Below, in pieces: positions 1 through 8,505 of a stretch of DNA of 64,000 nucleotides (its first letter is position 1; each line of letters begins with the position of its first letter). Source of the stretch: Comamonas sp. KCTC 72670. Its GTDB lineage: Bacteria > Myxococcota > Myxococcia > Myxococcales > Myxococcaceae. A program made the translations under genes and the position numbers. The notes beneath the pieces are model-generated. The model was not told where the DNA came from. It searched no databases and saw only the letters and a program-made list of their open reading frames with translations. The stretch covers positions 558,001-622,000 of the forward strand of contig BNCN01000003.1 of the NCBI GenBank assembly GCA_014656495.1, read 5' to 3'.

Positions 1-533
1 GGCGGCAGGGTCCGGCACGAAACGCCGACTCTGGCGCTGCGCCCCGGCAGCGCACGGGCGACGCGCGGGCGCGCGGGCAGTCTTCCTCGGCGGGCGATGC
101 AGCCGCCATGGCACCCGCGGGGTCCAGCAAGGCGACCGAGGTCTTGCGCCTCTACGAAGCCGGAAACGTGACGGCGGCGAGAGAGCTGGCCCAGACGGAG
201 AACCTGTCCCACCTGCACGAGCAGCTCGTCCGGTTCGAGGCCGCCGAAACGGCGGCACGCAAAGCCCAGGCGAAGGGGGACCTCTCCGAGGCCATCGCCC
301 AACTGTCGAGCGCGGTCTCCGTGGATGACGCGCTCGCCCACGGATGGAGCAAACACGGACCGCCACTGCGCAAGCAGTTGTCGCGGCTGTACCTCCAAGC
401 CGGCGTCGACCACGTCGCAGCAGGCCGGTCCACCGAGGCACGCACCGCCTTCGAGCAGGCTCTGAAGCACGACACGGGGAACCGCGAAGCACGCGAGAAC
501 CTCGCCCGGCTCAGCGGCGCTTCAGCCCCCTGA
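1..533 (+). CDS. TPR-type protein, 3' part only
   Basis: The frame is open from the left edge of the window with no stop, so this is the C-terminal part of a longer gene; the first ATG (position 108) is probably internal. The first 35 visible residues are a disordered Arg/Gly/Ala/Ser linker. After it come helical repeats, with a TPR-like unit at the end (AAGRSTEARTAFEQALKHD) preceded by a similar unit around AKGDLSEAIAQLSSAV. TPRs bind protein partners; nothing visible says which. The linker-plus-TPR layout is common at the C-terminus of myxobacterial kinases and FHA proteins, but the N-terminal domain lies outside the window. It overlaps the convergent gene at 511-1158 by 23 bp. Confidence 0.7.
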   Translation, partial: RQGPARNADSGAAPRQRTGDARARGQSSSAGDAAAMAPAGSSKATEVLRLYEAGNVTAARELAQTENLSHLHEQLVRFEAAETAARKAQAKGDLSEAIAQLSSAVSVDDALAHGWSKHGPPLRKQLSRLYLQAGVDHVAAGRSTEARTAFEQALKHDTGNREARENLARLSGASAP

Positions 534-1158
534 CGAGCAACATGGCGTTGAGCACCACGAAGCTGACCAACGCCAGGGACACCAGCATCAAGCCGCGGTC
601 CGCCCCCGGGCGCTCGCCCTCGACGAGGAGCCACAGCCGCCCTTCATGCGGCTGCAGCTCGCCCATCTGCTTCATCAGCGCGAGCGCGTCGCGGTAACGA
701 GGCGCGTCCTCCTGCGCCAGCAGCCGCCCCCGGACGGCGAAGGGCCGTTGGTCGGGCTGCGGCGGCGGACGGCCCTCCGGCCACTGCTCTCCCGGCAGCG
801 CCTCGCGCCGCACCACGAACGGTGAATCCCGCAGCCCCACCAGCACATACAACCCACCGTCCACCCGCTCGTAGGCGCCACGCACCGTGGGGACCCCGTG
901 CACCTGCGCGTAGCGGTTGGAGACCAGCGCCTCGAAGCGGTACGCCCCTTCCGCCCCCAACGTCAGCGGAACGCGCGTCGACAGGAAGTACGACAGGTCC
1001 TTCCACTGCATCGCCAGCAGGGCCACGCCCACGGCGATGGCCATCACCGCCGCGACCGGGCGCACCCCCACGCGGCGGCGCGACATCCGGGCCTCGAGCT
1101 CGGCGATGCGCCGCTCCCGCTCCACTTCCACGGCGGACTTCGTCTGTGGCTCAGTCAT
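511..1158 (-). CDS. Hypothetical two-TM membrane protein
   Basis: A 215-residue protein I do not recognise as a named family. A charged coiled-coil-like N-terminus (Glu/Arg rich, residues 8-30) precedes a first membrane segment at about 35-52, then a domain of roughly 130 residues, then a second membrane segment at about 188-208 followed by a basic tail (RGLKRR). The central domain is therefore probably on the outer face of the inner membrane, with both ends cytoplasmic. The start is an ATG at 1158. The 3' end overlaps the convergent TPR gene. It lies downstream of cdnL on the same strand, but a strong hairpin between them suggests separate transcription. Confidence 0.65.
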   Translation of the reverse strand: MTEPQTKSAVEVERERRIAELEARMSRRRVGVRPVAAVMAIAVGVALLAMQWKDLSYFLSTRVPLTLGAEGAYRFEALVSNRYAQVHGVPTVRGAYERVDGGLYVLVGLRDSPFVVRREALPGEQWPEGRPPPQPDQRPFAVRGRLLAQEDAPRYRDALALMKQMGELQPHEGRLWLLVEGERPGADRGLMLVSLALVSFVVLNAMLLVRGLKRR

Positions 1159-1160
1159 GG

Positions 1161-1200
1161 AAAGACGAAGCCCCGAGCCCCCTCAATGGGAACCCGGGGC
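1161..1200 (-). terminator. Intrinsic terminator downstream of cdnL
   Basis: Arms 1170-1182 and 1188-1200 pair over 13 positions (three of them G-U wobbles when read on the minus strand) around a 5-nt loop. On the minus strand the stem is followed by a T-rich stretch (TTCGTCTTT). It sits 30 bp past the cdnL stop and 12 bp before the ATG of the next minus-strand gene, so it should end most cdnL transcripts. Confidence 0.65.
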
Positions 1201-1229
1201 GACGAGTCTTGGACGGCAGCCCAGCCCGC

Positions 1230-1724
1230 TCAGGCCAGGTTGAAGATCTTCTTCAGGTCCGACTCGATCTCTTCCTCGGAGCAGTCCTTCGCCAGCGACA
1301 GCTCCTTGATGAGCAGCGAGCGGGCGGTATCCAGCATCTTGCGCTCGCCGAAGGACAGGTCCTTGTCACCCTTCAGCAGGTACAGGTCGCGGAGCACCTC
1401 GGCGATTTCGAACACCGAGCCCGTCTTGATCTTCTCCATGTACTCCCGGTAACGACGGTTCCACGTCGTGGAGTCAACGGAGATGTCCTTCTCCCTGAGG
1501 ATGGAGTAGACCTGCTTGACGTCCTCCTCGCTGATGATCTCCCGGAGACCGACCGACCCGACCTTGTTGATCGGGATCATGATCCGCATTCCGTTCTCCA
1601 GGATGCGCAGCACGTAGAAGGACTGGCGCTGCCCGGCCACCTCGGTGTGTTCGATACCCATCACCTCACCGACGCCCTGGCCCGGGTAGACCGCCTTGTC
1701 ACCAGTCTTGAAGCTGGTCTGCAC
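1230..1724 (-). CDS. cdnL: CarD-like transcription factor CdnL
   Basis: A 164-residue protein that I recognise as CdnL of Myxococcus. The N-terminal Tudor-like CarD/RID domain (about 1-60, beginning MQTSFKTGDKAVYPGQGVG) binds the RNA polymerase beta subunit. The helical C-terminal domain (about 65-160, with the Trp in STTWNRRYREYMEKI) contacts the promoter near the -10 upstream edge. In M. xanthus CdnL is essential and stabilises open complexes at sigma-A promoters, notably those of rRNA genes. The start is a GTG at 1722-1724 with a perfect AAGGAGG ribosome site 6 nt upstream. It is divergent from comEC across 183 bp and has its own terminator. Confidence 0.97.
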   Translation of the reverse strand: MQTSFKTGDKAVYPGQGVGEVMGIEHTEVAGQRQSFYVLRILENGMRIMIPINKVGSVGLREIISEEDVKQVYSILREKDISVDSTTWNRRYREYMEKIKTGSVFEIAEVLRDLYLLKGDKDLSFGERKMLDTARSLLIKELSLAKDCSEEEIESDLKKIFNLA

Positions 1725-1749
1725 TCACTGCCTCCTTGAAAGACTCGTT

Positions 1750-1767
1750 CCCGGCCTTTCAGCCGGG
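1750..1767 (-). promoter_or_regulatory. Hairpin in the cdnL leader
   Basis: CCCGGC (1750-1755) and GCCGGG (1762-1767) form a perfect 6-bp stem with a 6-nt loop, about 25 bp upstream of the cdnL start and just before its ribosome site. It could structure the mRNA leader. A possible promoter on the minus strand, TTGCCC and TAGTAG spaced 17 bp, lies further upstream (about 1770-1800), but the match is poor. Confidence 0.3.
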
Positions 1768-1907
1768 CACTACTACCACAAACCACATCCACGGGCAACG
1801 ATATCGCCTTGACCACCCAGGACGCGCCCGACTACGTTGTCGGTTTCTACACGCGGTGTCGGCAGATGTGTGCACCAGTGTGACGGGCGGCGGGCGGGGG
1901 TGGGAAG

Positions 1908-4367
1908 GTGGAACGTCATGCTTGGCGCGACCTGGGCTCGCGTCCTCTCTTCTTTCCCGCCCTGAGCCTGTCACTCGGAGCACTCTGCGCCCCAGTAACA
2001 AGCGCGCCCGGTGGTCCATTTCTCGTTTGCGGGCTTTTCCTGGGAGCACTCGGGCTGGCGCTCGGCAGGCTGCCTGGTGCCCATCTGGCCGTGTTGGCGT
2101 CGCTCTGGGCGGCAGGCGTGGGGCTGGGAAGCTGGGAGTCCCACGTCGAAGTGCCCGAGCCCCTCACGCGGGGACGTCCCGTCATCGTCGAAGGTGAAGC
2201 GGAGCGCGTGGAGCGCTTTGACGGGACGACGCGCGTCCGGTTGGCGGTCGCCCGGGCCGGTCCTCCGTCAGGGCCCTTGGAGCCCGTACGGTTCCGGATG
2301 AACCTGTCGCTGCGTGGCGAGCCGCTGCCCCTGCTCCCCGGGCAGCGCGTGCGCGCAGAGACGAAGCTGATGCCGGATTCACCGCCGTCCAACCCCGGTG
2401 AGAAGGACTTCGGGGTGACGCGGCGGAGGCAGGGCGTGGCGTTCACCGGCGGCCTGGACGCGAAGCGGTTGCTGGTGCTCTCCCCTGCCCCCGCGTGGCG
2501 CGTCGCCCTGGAGGACACGCGCACGCGGCTGGCGGCCTCGGTGCGGAAGGTGGCGCCTTCGGAGGACGCGGCCGCGCTCTTCCTCACGCTCGCCGCGGGG
2601 CAGCGCGCGGCGCTGGATGATGCCTGGGAGGATGCGTTCTCCCGCGCGGGGCTGGCGCACGTGTTGAGCGTGAGCGGGCTGCATGTCGCGGCGCTGGCGT
2701 TGATGACGCTCGCGGTGCTGCGGCGCCTGGTGGTGCGCACGGGCGAGCGCTGGCGGACGCTCGACGCACGACAGGTGGCGGCCCCGGCGTCGGTGCCCTT
2801 CGTCTGGGCCTACGTCGTCTTCACCGACAACCAACCGCCCGCGGTGCGCTCCGCGGTGATGGCCACGGTGGTGCTCCTCGGGCTGGCCTTGTGGCGGCGC
2901 GCGGATGGGCTCAACGGGCTCGCGGCGGCCGCAGTGGTGCTGGTGGCGATTGCGCCCTCCAGCGTGGTCGATTTGTCGCTGCGGCTGTCCTTCCTCGCCG
3001 TCTTCGGGCTGGTGCTGCTGTCACCACCGCTGCGCCAGGCGCTGCCCATCGCGGAGCCCGACCCCGCCGAGCCTCGACGCCTGCTGCGCTGGTGGGGACA
3101 GGCCAAGGAAACGGTGGCCCAGACGTTCTGCGCGAGCGCCGCCGCGACGCTGTCGGGGCTGCCCATTGTCGCGGCGGCCTTCGGTCGGGTGAGCCTGGCG
3201 GGGCTCGTCTCCAACGTCATCGCCCTGCCCCTCTGCGGCGTGCTCACGGGGCTGGCGGCGGGGGGCGCCGCGCTCTTCGTCGTCGCGCCCGTGCTGGCCA
3301 CGCCGGTGCTGTGGGCGGGCGCCTGGGCCTCCGAGCTGCTGCTGGTGCTGACCCGCGTCTTCGCGGCGGCGCCCCTGGCCTCGGTGGAAGTCCCCTCGCT
3401 GGGACTCCTGTCGGCGCTCTACGCGGCGGGCCTGCTCACCTGGGCGCTCGGGACGGGCCGCTGGCGGCTGGGCGGGCTGCTGGCGCCCGCGGCCGTCCTC
3501 GTAGCGATGTTGAGCCCCGTGCTCGCGCCGCGCCCCGGGATGCGCGTCACCTTCCTCGCCGTGGGACAGGGTGACTCCGTGGTGGTCAGCTCCGGCGGGG
3601 AGCACATGCTCGTGGATGGCGGCGGGGTCCCCGGAGGGATGGACCCCGCGGAGCGCTTCATCCTCCCGTACCTGAAACAGGAGGGCATCTCCCGGCTGAC
3701 GCTGGCCGTGCTGTCCCATCCGCATCCGGACCATGCGCTCGGGCTCGCGTCCGCGCTGCGGCACGTGCCCACGGAGCGGCTGTGGATGCCCGCGGGAGAA
3801 GAGGAAGGCCCTCTCATCCGTCAGGTGGTGTCCGCGGCGAAAGGCGCCCTCGTGGAAGAGGTCGAGGTGGGGCACCCGCCCCTGCGCCTGGGCGAGGCCA
3901 CGCTCGAGGTGCTCGGGCCTCCTGGGCCGGATGCACGCGAGCTGATGGAAGGCGCCAATGACCGGAGCGTGGTGCTGCTCGTGCGCCACGGCGACGTCAC
4001 CGTGCTCCTCACCGGGGACGTGGAGGCGGAGGGCGAGGAAGCCCTGGCCGAGCGGTTGGGCCCCGTGACGGTGATGAAGGCGCCCCACCATGGCTCCCGG
4101 ACGTCCTCCACCGAGGCCCTGCTGGCACGAACGCGGCCTCGCCACGTCGTCTTCTGCGTGGGCCGGCGCAACCGCTACGGCTTCCCGCACCCCGAGGTGG
4201 AGGCCCGCTACCGCGCGCTGGGGAGTGAGTGCTGGCGGACGGACCACCACGGCGCCGTCACGGTGGAGAGCGATGGCCGCGACGTCCGCCTGCTCCCTTT
4301 CCTGCCAACCGAGCCGCCCCCGGCGGTGATGCCGGTTGCCCGGGTGGCCTACCCATCCCCACCTTGA
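1908..4367 (+). CDS. comEC: ComEC/Rec2 DNA-uptake channel protein
   Basis: An 819-residue inner-membrane protein with the full three-part ComEC layout. First come hydrophobic segments and an OB-like DUF4131 region (about 10-170), then the polytopic Competence domain (about 210-480, containing FSRAGLAHVLSVSGLHVAAL, the family signature), then a metallo-beta-lactamase-like domain (about 545-790) with the metal motif HPHPDH near residue 605 and a downstream APHHGS. ComEC carries single-stranded DNA across the inner membrane during transformation; the C-terminal domain is thought to be the nuclease. The start chosen is GTG 1908. The stop overlaps the next start (TGATG), so the downstream small gene is probably coupled. 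Confidence 0.93.
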   Translation: MERHAWRDLGSRPLFFPALSLSLGALCAPVTSAPGGPFLVCGLFLGALGLALGRLPGAHLAVLASLWAAGVGLGSWESHVEVPEPLTRGRPVIVEGEAERVERFDGTTRVRLAVARAGPPSGPLEPVRFRMNLSLRGEPLPLLPGQRVRAETKLMPDSPPSNPGEKDFGVTRRRQGVAFTGGLDAKRLLVLSPAPAWRVALEDTRTRLAASVRKVAPSEDAAALFLTLAAGQRAALDDAWEDAFSRAGLAHVLSVSGLHVAALALMTLAVLRRLVVRTGERWRTLDARQVAAPASVPFVWAYVVFTDNQPPAVRSAVMATVVLLGLALWRRADGLNGLAAAAVVLVAIAPSSVVDLSLRLSFLAVFGLVLLSPPLRQALPIAEPDPAEPRRLLRWWGQAKETVAQTFCASAAATLSGLPIVAAAFGRVSLAGLVSNVIALPLCGVLTGLAAGGAALFVVAPVLATPVLWAGAWASELLLVLTRVFAAAPLASVEVPSLGLLSALYAAGLLTWALGTGRWRLGGLLAPAAVLVAMLSPVLAPRPGMRVTFLAVGQGDSVVVSSGGEHMLVDGGGVPGGMDPAERFILPYLKQEGISRLTLAVLSHPHPDHALGLASALRHVPTERLWMPAGEEEGPLIRQVVSAAKGALVEEVEVGHPPLRLGEATLEVLGPPGPDARELMEGANDRSVVLLVRHGDVTVLLTGDVEAEGEEALAERLGPVTVMKAPHHGSRTSSTEALLARTRPRHVVFCVGRRNRYGFPHPEVEARYRALGSECWRTDHHGAVTVESDGRDVRLLPFLPTEPPPAVMPVARVAYPSPP

Positions 4368-4627
4368 TGCCGATGATTTCCGAGGACATCGACCTCCAGC
4401 AGCTCACCGCCGACCTGAAGAACGCGCTCGGCCCGGGAGAACCCGTGGGTTACCTGCGCGGCAAGTCCGTCATGCGCAACCTGCTCGTGGACATGCGCGG
4501 CTTCTCGGAGCTGGAGGCCGAGGAGCTCATCGACACGATGGAGCTCCGCGGCTTCCTCCGCTTCCTGGGGGACCCCACCGAGCGTTCGGTGGCGGACGCG
4601 CACTGGGACATCAGCCCTCACGCGTGA
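4367..4627 (+). CDS. Small hypothetical protein coupled to comEC
   Basis: An 86-residue soluble acidic protein of unknown function. The ATG at 4367 shares one base with the comEC stop, and a second in-frame ATG lies two codons on (4373). A longer frame begins inside comEC at 4229, but that would mean a 139-bp overlap and an unlike, Arg-rich N-terminus, so I reject it. The sequence looks folded: amphipathic helices (ISEDIDLQQLTADLKNAL, FSELEAEELIDTMELRGFL) and no signal peptide or Cys. Translational coupling suggests co-expression with ComEC, though not necessarily a role in DNA uptake. It ends 12 bp before the convergent lipoprotein gene. Confidence 0.6.
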   Translation: MPMISEDIDLQQLTADLKNALGPGEPVGYLRGKSVMRNLLVDMRGFSELEAEELIDTMELRGFLRFLGDPTERSVADAHWDISPHA

Positions 4628-4639
4628 GCGCGCGGACCT

Positions 4640-5842
4640 TCATTCGAACACGAGCCAGCCGAAGCGCGGCAACGCGTGGAAGTCGCCAACGAAGAGGGGC
4701 GAGAAGGACTGCCCCTCCACCGTGCGGCGATCATGGTGCTCCAACCGGTAGAGGTTGAAGCGCCAGCGGTCCCCGGGCTTGGGCGGGATGTTGGGGACCT
4801 CGGCCAGCCGGTCGAAGGGAATCTGCATCTCCACCGTCCAACCCTCGTCGCGGTCCGACGGGTCATCCAGCGTGCCGCGCACCTTCACCGCGGACTTCAT
4901 CCCGGAATCCCACGAGGTGTCCATGCCCTGCCGGCGCGCGGGGAAGTACGCGTCGAAGATGACGTTGTGCGGGGACACCTGGAGCTCGTTGTACGTGCGC
5001 CCATCCGCGTTCGCGTCGAGGAAGACCTCCACCACCTCCTCCTCGTAGATGGGGTCATCTCGCTTGCGCAGCGTGCCCCACACGTCCGGGTCCTCGACGT
5101 CGAAGGCCACGTACAGCGACGTGCCGTCATGGACGAGCCGCGCCTCGGTGCGCAGGCGCGCGGCGCTCCCGTCGAAGCTGCGGCGCAGCACCACGGGACT
5201 GGCCTGCTTCCACGCGGCGTCATCCAACACACCGTCAAGGGTCGGCGGCTGGCTCACGCGCGGCACGGAGTACTCGGGGAGCGACGGCGCGGCGCCGCCC
5301 AGCTCGGGCCCCAGCATCCGCTGCGTGCCGTCGTGCGCCTTCGCGTCATCCACCGTCAGCCGCGAGTTGCCCCGCCAGAAGCCCAGCACCACGCGCCCGG
5401 GAACGCTGGGCATCGCGACCGTGTGGACGTCCTCGATGACCTTGCCCACCGGCCAGGACTCCAGCGGCGCGGCGCCGCCCTGGACCTCATGGTCCGCGTT
5501 GGTCACCATCCCGCCGCTGGCCGGGTCCACCACGTGGACGAAGAAGCTGAACCCCCGCGGAGGCGGACGCACCGCCTGGAAGTAGTGGGACAGCCGCACC
5601 TGCGTGCCCGGCGCGGCCCGCTCCGGCGACACCTTCGAGCCCAGGTACACCACCGCCCCACCGCCAAACGTCGCGCCGCTGCGGAAGGTGAGGTCCGCGG
5701 GCGCGGCATCCAGGGAGCGCAGCTGCGTGGGCGCGGGGATGCGCGGTTCGCGTGCGCGGGGCCCGGCCTGCTCATCACGACAGGCGGAGGCAAGACAGGT
5801 GACGGCCAGGAGCGGAGCGAGGACAGAGGGCGGAAGACGCAT
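4640..5842 (-). CDS. Lipoprotein with CBM9-like domain
   Basis: A 400-residue protein with a lipoprotein signal peptide (MRLPPSVLAPLLAVTCLASAC; Cys21 follows A-S-A). Residues about 60-190 form a beta-rich domain. Residues about 200-400 match the carbohydrate-binding family-9-like fold often found in secreted or surface proteins (PPTLDGVLDDAAWKQAS at its start, then VAFDVEDPDVWG, VEVFLDANADGRTYNELQVS, and a GWTVEMQIPFDRL close). CBM9-like modules bind sugars in xylanases, but many family members have unknown ligands, so the ligand here is open. It is convergent with the comEC operon and divergent from the barrel gene at 6012. Confidence 0.8.
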   Translation of the reverse strand: MRLPPSVLAPLLAVTCLASACRDEQAGPRAREPRIPAPTQLRSLDAAPADLTFRSGATFGGGAVVYLGSKVSPERAAPGTQVRLSHYFQAVRPPPRGFSFFVHVVDPASGGMVTNADHEVQGGAAPLESWPVGKVIEDVHTVAMPSVPGRVVLGFWRGNSRLTVDDAKAHDGTQRMLGPELGGAAPSLPEYSVPRVSQPPTLDGVLDDAAWKQASPVVLRRSFDGSAARLRTEARLVHDGTSLYVAFDVEDPDVWGTLRKRDDPIYEEEVVEVFLDANADGRTYNELQVSPHNVIFDAYFPARRQGMDTSWDSGMKSAVKVRGTLDDPSDRDEGWTVEMQIPFDRLAEVPNIPPKPGDRWRFNLYRLEHHDRRTVEGQSFSPLFVGDFHALPRFGWLVFE

Positions 5843-6011
5843 CGGGGCCGCGCATCCTAGCGGGGTTCACCACCGGATGGGGCCACCGCGCGCAGAGCGG
5901 GCAGGCAACCTCGACGGCATCCGCGAGTCGGGGCTTCGGCAATTGTCATGCCGAGCGGTGGCTCCCATCTTCTCGCCTCAAACAGTGACTCAGCCCCAAG
6001 GGGAGGCGCGA

Positions 6012-6635
6012 ATGAAGACTCTACTCAAGGTGGGAGCGGTGGTGGGTGTCCTGGGAGCGGGGAGCGCCATGGCGCAGGAGCGGCTGGAGTCCTCCGCGGA
6101 CATGCGGGGCCTGACGTTCCTCATCGGCGGCGGTATCGAGGGCTATACAAATTCACTGGGCTCCGACATCAACCCGGGCCTGGGCTACGGCGTGACGGTG
6201 GCCATCAAGCCCACGAAGGTGCTGGGCATCGAGCTGGGTTACTCGGGCGCCATCAACAACTTCGACCGACGCGTCCTGACGGGCTCCACCAGCGGTCCGG
6301 ACCTGGTGCGTAACGGCGCGCATGCGCTGGCCACGCTGGGCCTGGGCGCCGCGCCCCTCCAACCCTACGTCCTGGGCGGCGTGGGCCTGAGCCGGTACAA
6401 CGTGCGGGCGCCCACGCTGGCCTTCTCCGACGACACGGTGGCCAACGTCCCCGTGGGCGGCGGCCTGCGCCTGCACATGGGCAGCTTCACCGCCGACGCG
6501 CGCGTCCACTACAACTTCCTGCTCGACCAGGAGTTCGCCGCGAACGTCCCGCCCGGTGACGTCACGGTGGGCGACCGCAACTTCAGCAGCGGCGGCAGCT
6601 ACGCGGGCACCCTGAACATCGGCGCGACCTGGTAG
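6012..6635 (+). CDS. Outer-membrane beta-barrel protein
   Basis: A 207-residue secreted protein. A clear Sec signal peptide (MKTLLKVGAVVGVLGAGSAMA, cut before QER) leads into alternating strands rich in Gly, Tyr and aromatic ends, ending in a TLNIGATW strand. This is the pattern of small OmpA/OprF-like or OmpW-like barrels. The start is ATG 6012, preceded by GGGGAGG with good spacing; an in-frame extension back to 5604 is noncoding in character. I cannot tell whether it is a pore or purely structural. It has its own strong hairpin downstream. Confidence 0.8.
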   Translation: MKTLLKVGAVVGVLGAGSAMAQERLESSADMRGLTFLIGGGIEGYTNSLGSDINPGLGYGVTVAIKPTKVLGIELGYSGAINNFDRRVLTGSTSGPDLVRNGAHALATLGLGAAPLQPYVLGGVGLSRYNVRAPTLAFSDDTVANVPVGGGLRLHMGSFTADARVHYNFLLDQEFAANVPPGDVTVGDRNFSSGGSYAGTLNIGATW

Positions 6636-6657
6636 CCACGACAGCACTCCAACTTCT

Positions 6658-6695
6658 GCGACGGGTGAGCGCGTGACACACGCACCACCCGTCGC
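6658..6695 (+). terminator. Large stem-loop after barrel gene
   Basis: The outer arms GCGACGGGTG (6658-6667) and CACCCGTCGC (6686-6695) pair perfectly over 10 bp, and an inner GCGTG/CACGC stem closes on a 3-nt loop. It lies 23 bp after the barrel stop. There is no run of T after it, so it may stabilise the 3' end or work with Rho rather than act as a classical intrinsic terminator. Confidence 0.55.
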
Positions 6696-6734
6696 GGTTG
6701 GACTTCGGGGGCTCCCGCGCATTAGTCCCAGGCC

Positions 6735-7505
6735 ATGCGCCCCTTCCTCACGGCCTCGTGGCGGTATCTCCTGATGCTCAACTACGAGGTGGCGCCGGAG
6801 GTCCTGCGCCCCCTGGTTCCCCAGGGGACGGAGCTCGACTCCTGGCAGGGCCGGACGTACGCGAGCATGGTGGGCTTCCGCTTCCTGCAGACGCGAGTGC
6901 GGGGGGTGCCCGTGCCCTTCCACCAGAACTTCGACGAGGTGAACCTGCGCTTCTACGTGCGGCACCTCGCGTCCGACGGTTGGCGGCGGGGCGTCGTGTT
7001 CGTGAAGGAAATCGTCCCGCGCCAGGCCATCGCCACCGTGGCGCGCGTGCTCTACAACGAGCCCTACGTCGCGCTGCCCATGCGGCACGTGGTGGAGATG
7101 GACGGCGCGGAGTCGGGCACCGCCGGCCGGGTCGAATACGCCTGGAAGGCCGGCGGCCGGTGGCAACACCTGTCCGCGACGACGCGGGGCGCCCCCGTCG
7201 CCAGTGAGCCGGGCTCCGAGGCGGAGTTCATCACCGAGCACTACTGGGGTTACACGGCGCAGCGGGACGGCGGCTGCGCGGAGTACCGCGTGGAGCATCC
7301 CCGCTGGAACGTGTGGTCGGTGGAGGACTCGCGGCTCGAGGTCGACGTGGCGGGCATGTACGGCGAGCAGTTCGTCCCCTTCCTGCGGGGCAAGCCCAGC
7401 TCCGCCTTCGTCGCGGACGGGTCCGCCGTGGCCGTCTATCCGGGAGCGCGTCTGCGCCCCGAGCCCCACACGCCCCCCGCCCCGGAGACGCCGCGCGCGG
7501 CCTGA
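6735..7505 (+). CDS. DUF2071 / YqjF-family protein
   Basis: A 256-residue protein of the DUF2071 (YqjF-like) family. The opening, with a conserved Trp and the phrase LMLNYEVAPEVLRPLVPQGT, followed by WQGRTYASMVGFRF and VPFHQNFDEVNLRFYVR, is characteristic. The fold resembles acetoacetate decarboxylase, but the catalytic Lys context is not obvious and no reaction is known for the family. No signal peptide or membrane segment, so cytoplasmic. The C-terminus has a Pro-rich tail. It starts at ATG 6735 with only a weak ribosome site. The FHA gene follows after 114 bp on the same strand. Confidence 0.8.
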   Translation: MRPFLTASWRYLLMLNYEVAPEVLRPLVPQGTELDSWQGRTYASMVGFRFLQTRVRGVPVPFHQNFDEVNLRFYVRHLASDGWRRGVVFVKEIVPRQAIATVARVLYNEPYVALPMRHVVEMDGAESGTAGRVEYAWKAGGRWQHLSATTRGAPVASEPGSEAEFITEHYWGYTAQRDGGCAEYRVEHPRWNVWSVEDSRLEVDVAGMYGEQFVPFLRGKPSSAFVADGSAVAVYPGARLRPEPHTPPAPETPRAA

Positions 7506-7619
7506 GCGGAAGCGTCCCGGCCCCTGGACGGCGGCGGCCCCACCGGGACGCGGCCAGCAGACAAGTCCGCGAAACACCGGGCCTCGGCGGCGGCCAGCGC
7601 CTTGCTCCCAGCGGCGCCC

Positions 7620-8489
7620 ATGCGCTTCGAATTCGAGCACCTGGGCACCACCACCGCCTTCGAACTCGCCGAGGGCCTCCACGTGCTGGGCGGCGGCCCG
7701 GACGACGACATCCACCTGGCCGGGCTCCCGCCCAAGCTGCTTCGACTGAGCATCGAGGCCCAGCGGCTGATGGTCGAGGCCGCGAACACCTTCACCATCA
7801 ATGGCGTGCTCGTTCCGCCCCGGGTTCCGAGGCTGGTGATGCCCGGAGAAGCGCTCGGCCTTCCTGACCAGATGGCGCTGCGCGTCCTCCAGGAGTCCGT
7901 GGCCCAACGGAGCGTGGGAACGGTGGCGTTGTTGAAGGGGCTGCTCACCGGAACGCACGAGCCGGGGACGTCCCGGGCGGCCACCCTCACCTGTCTCACC
8001 GGACTGGATGTGGGGCGGGTCCATGCGCTCGCGGAGGCCCTGACGGAGATTGGCCGGGGCAGCGAAGTGGCGCTTCGCCTGAGAGACAGGGCCGTGTCCA
8101 GGACGCACGCCCGTGTCATTCACGGCGAGAGTGGCTTCTCCCTGGAAGATGTGGGCAGCCCCAACGGCGTCTTCCTCAACGGCCAGCGCGTCGAAGGCCG
8201 CGTGCCCCTGACGGATGGAGACGTCATCGAGTTGGGGCGCTCCCTGCTTCGCTTCCAGGGCGCGGTGGAGGAACCGGCGCCACCCGCTCCGGCACCTCTG
8301 GAGGAGCTGCCGCCTGCTCCCGCCGAGGCGCCCGTCGCCGCCTCCAGCGAGCCCACCGAAGCGCCGTCACCGGAGACCGCGCCCCCAGCCCCCCAATCCC
8401 GAGGGGAATGGTGGCTGATTGGCCTGGGCGCGGTGGCCGCGTCCGCGGGCGTCGCCGTCACCTGGCTGCTCGCGACGGGGGCACAGTGA
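7620..8489 (+). CDS. FHA-domain protein with C-terminal anchor
   Basis: A 289-residue protein starting at ATG 7620 (a TTG six codons upstream is also in frame). The C-proximal FHA domain (about 140-225) is canonical: IGRGSEVALRL, SRTHA and NGVFLNG supply the Arg, Ser, His and Asn residues that read phosphothreonine. The N-terminal 100 residues repeat the same strand pattern in degraded form (LHVLGGGPDDDIHL, then INGVLV), suggesting a second, non-binding FHA domain. A Pro/Ala/Glu linker leads to one C-terminal membrane segment (LIGLGAVAASAGVAVTWLLA), so this is a tail-anchored inner-membrane protein facing the cytoplasm. Its partner kinase is unknown; two Ser/Thr kinases lie about 40-50 kb away in this window. 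Confidence 0.88.
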   Translation: MRFEFEHLGTTTAFELAEGLHVLGGGPDDDIHLAGLPPKLLRLSIEAQRLMVEAANTFTINGVLVPPRVPRLVMPGEALGLPDQMALRVLQESVAQRSVGTVALLKGLLTGTHEPGTSRAATLTCLTGLDVGRVHALAEALTEIGRGSEVALRLRDRAVSRTHARVIHGESGFSLEDVGSPNGVFLNGQRVEGRVPLTDGDVIELGRSLLRFQGAVEEPAPPAPAPLEELPPAPAEAPVAASSEPTEAPSPETAPPAPQSRGEWWLIGLGAVAASAGVAVTWLLATGAQ

Positions 8490-8505
8490 AGAGGCCCCGT
8501 GGCGC

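Noticed and set aside
6153-8123. A 656-codon minus-strand frame opposite the barrel, DUF2071 and FHA genes
   Set aside because: It crosses three good plus-strand genes; low-complexity His/Arg translation.
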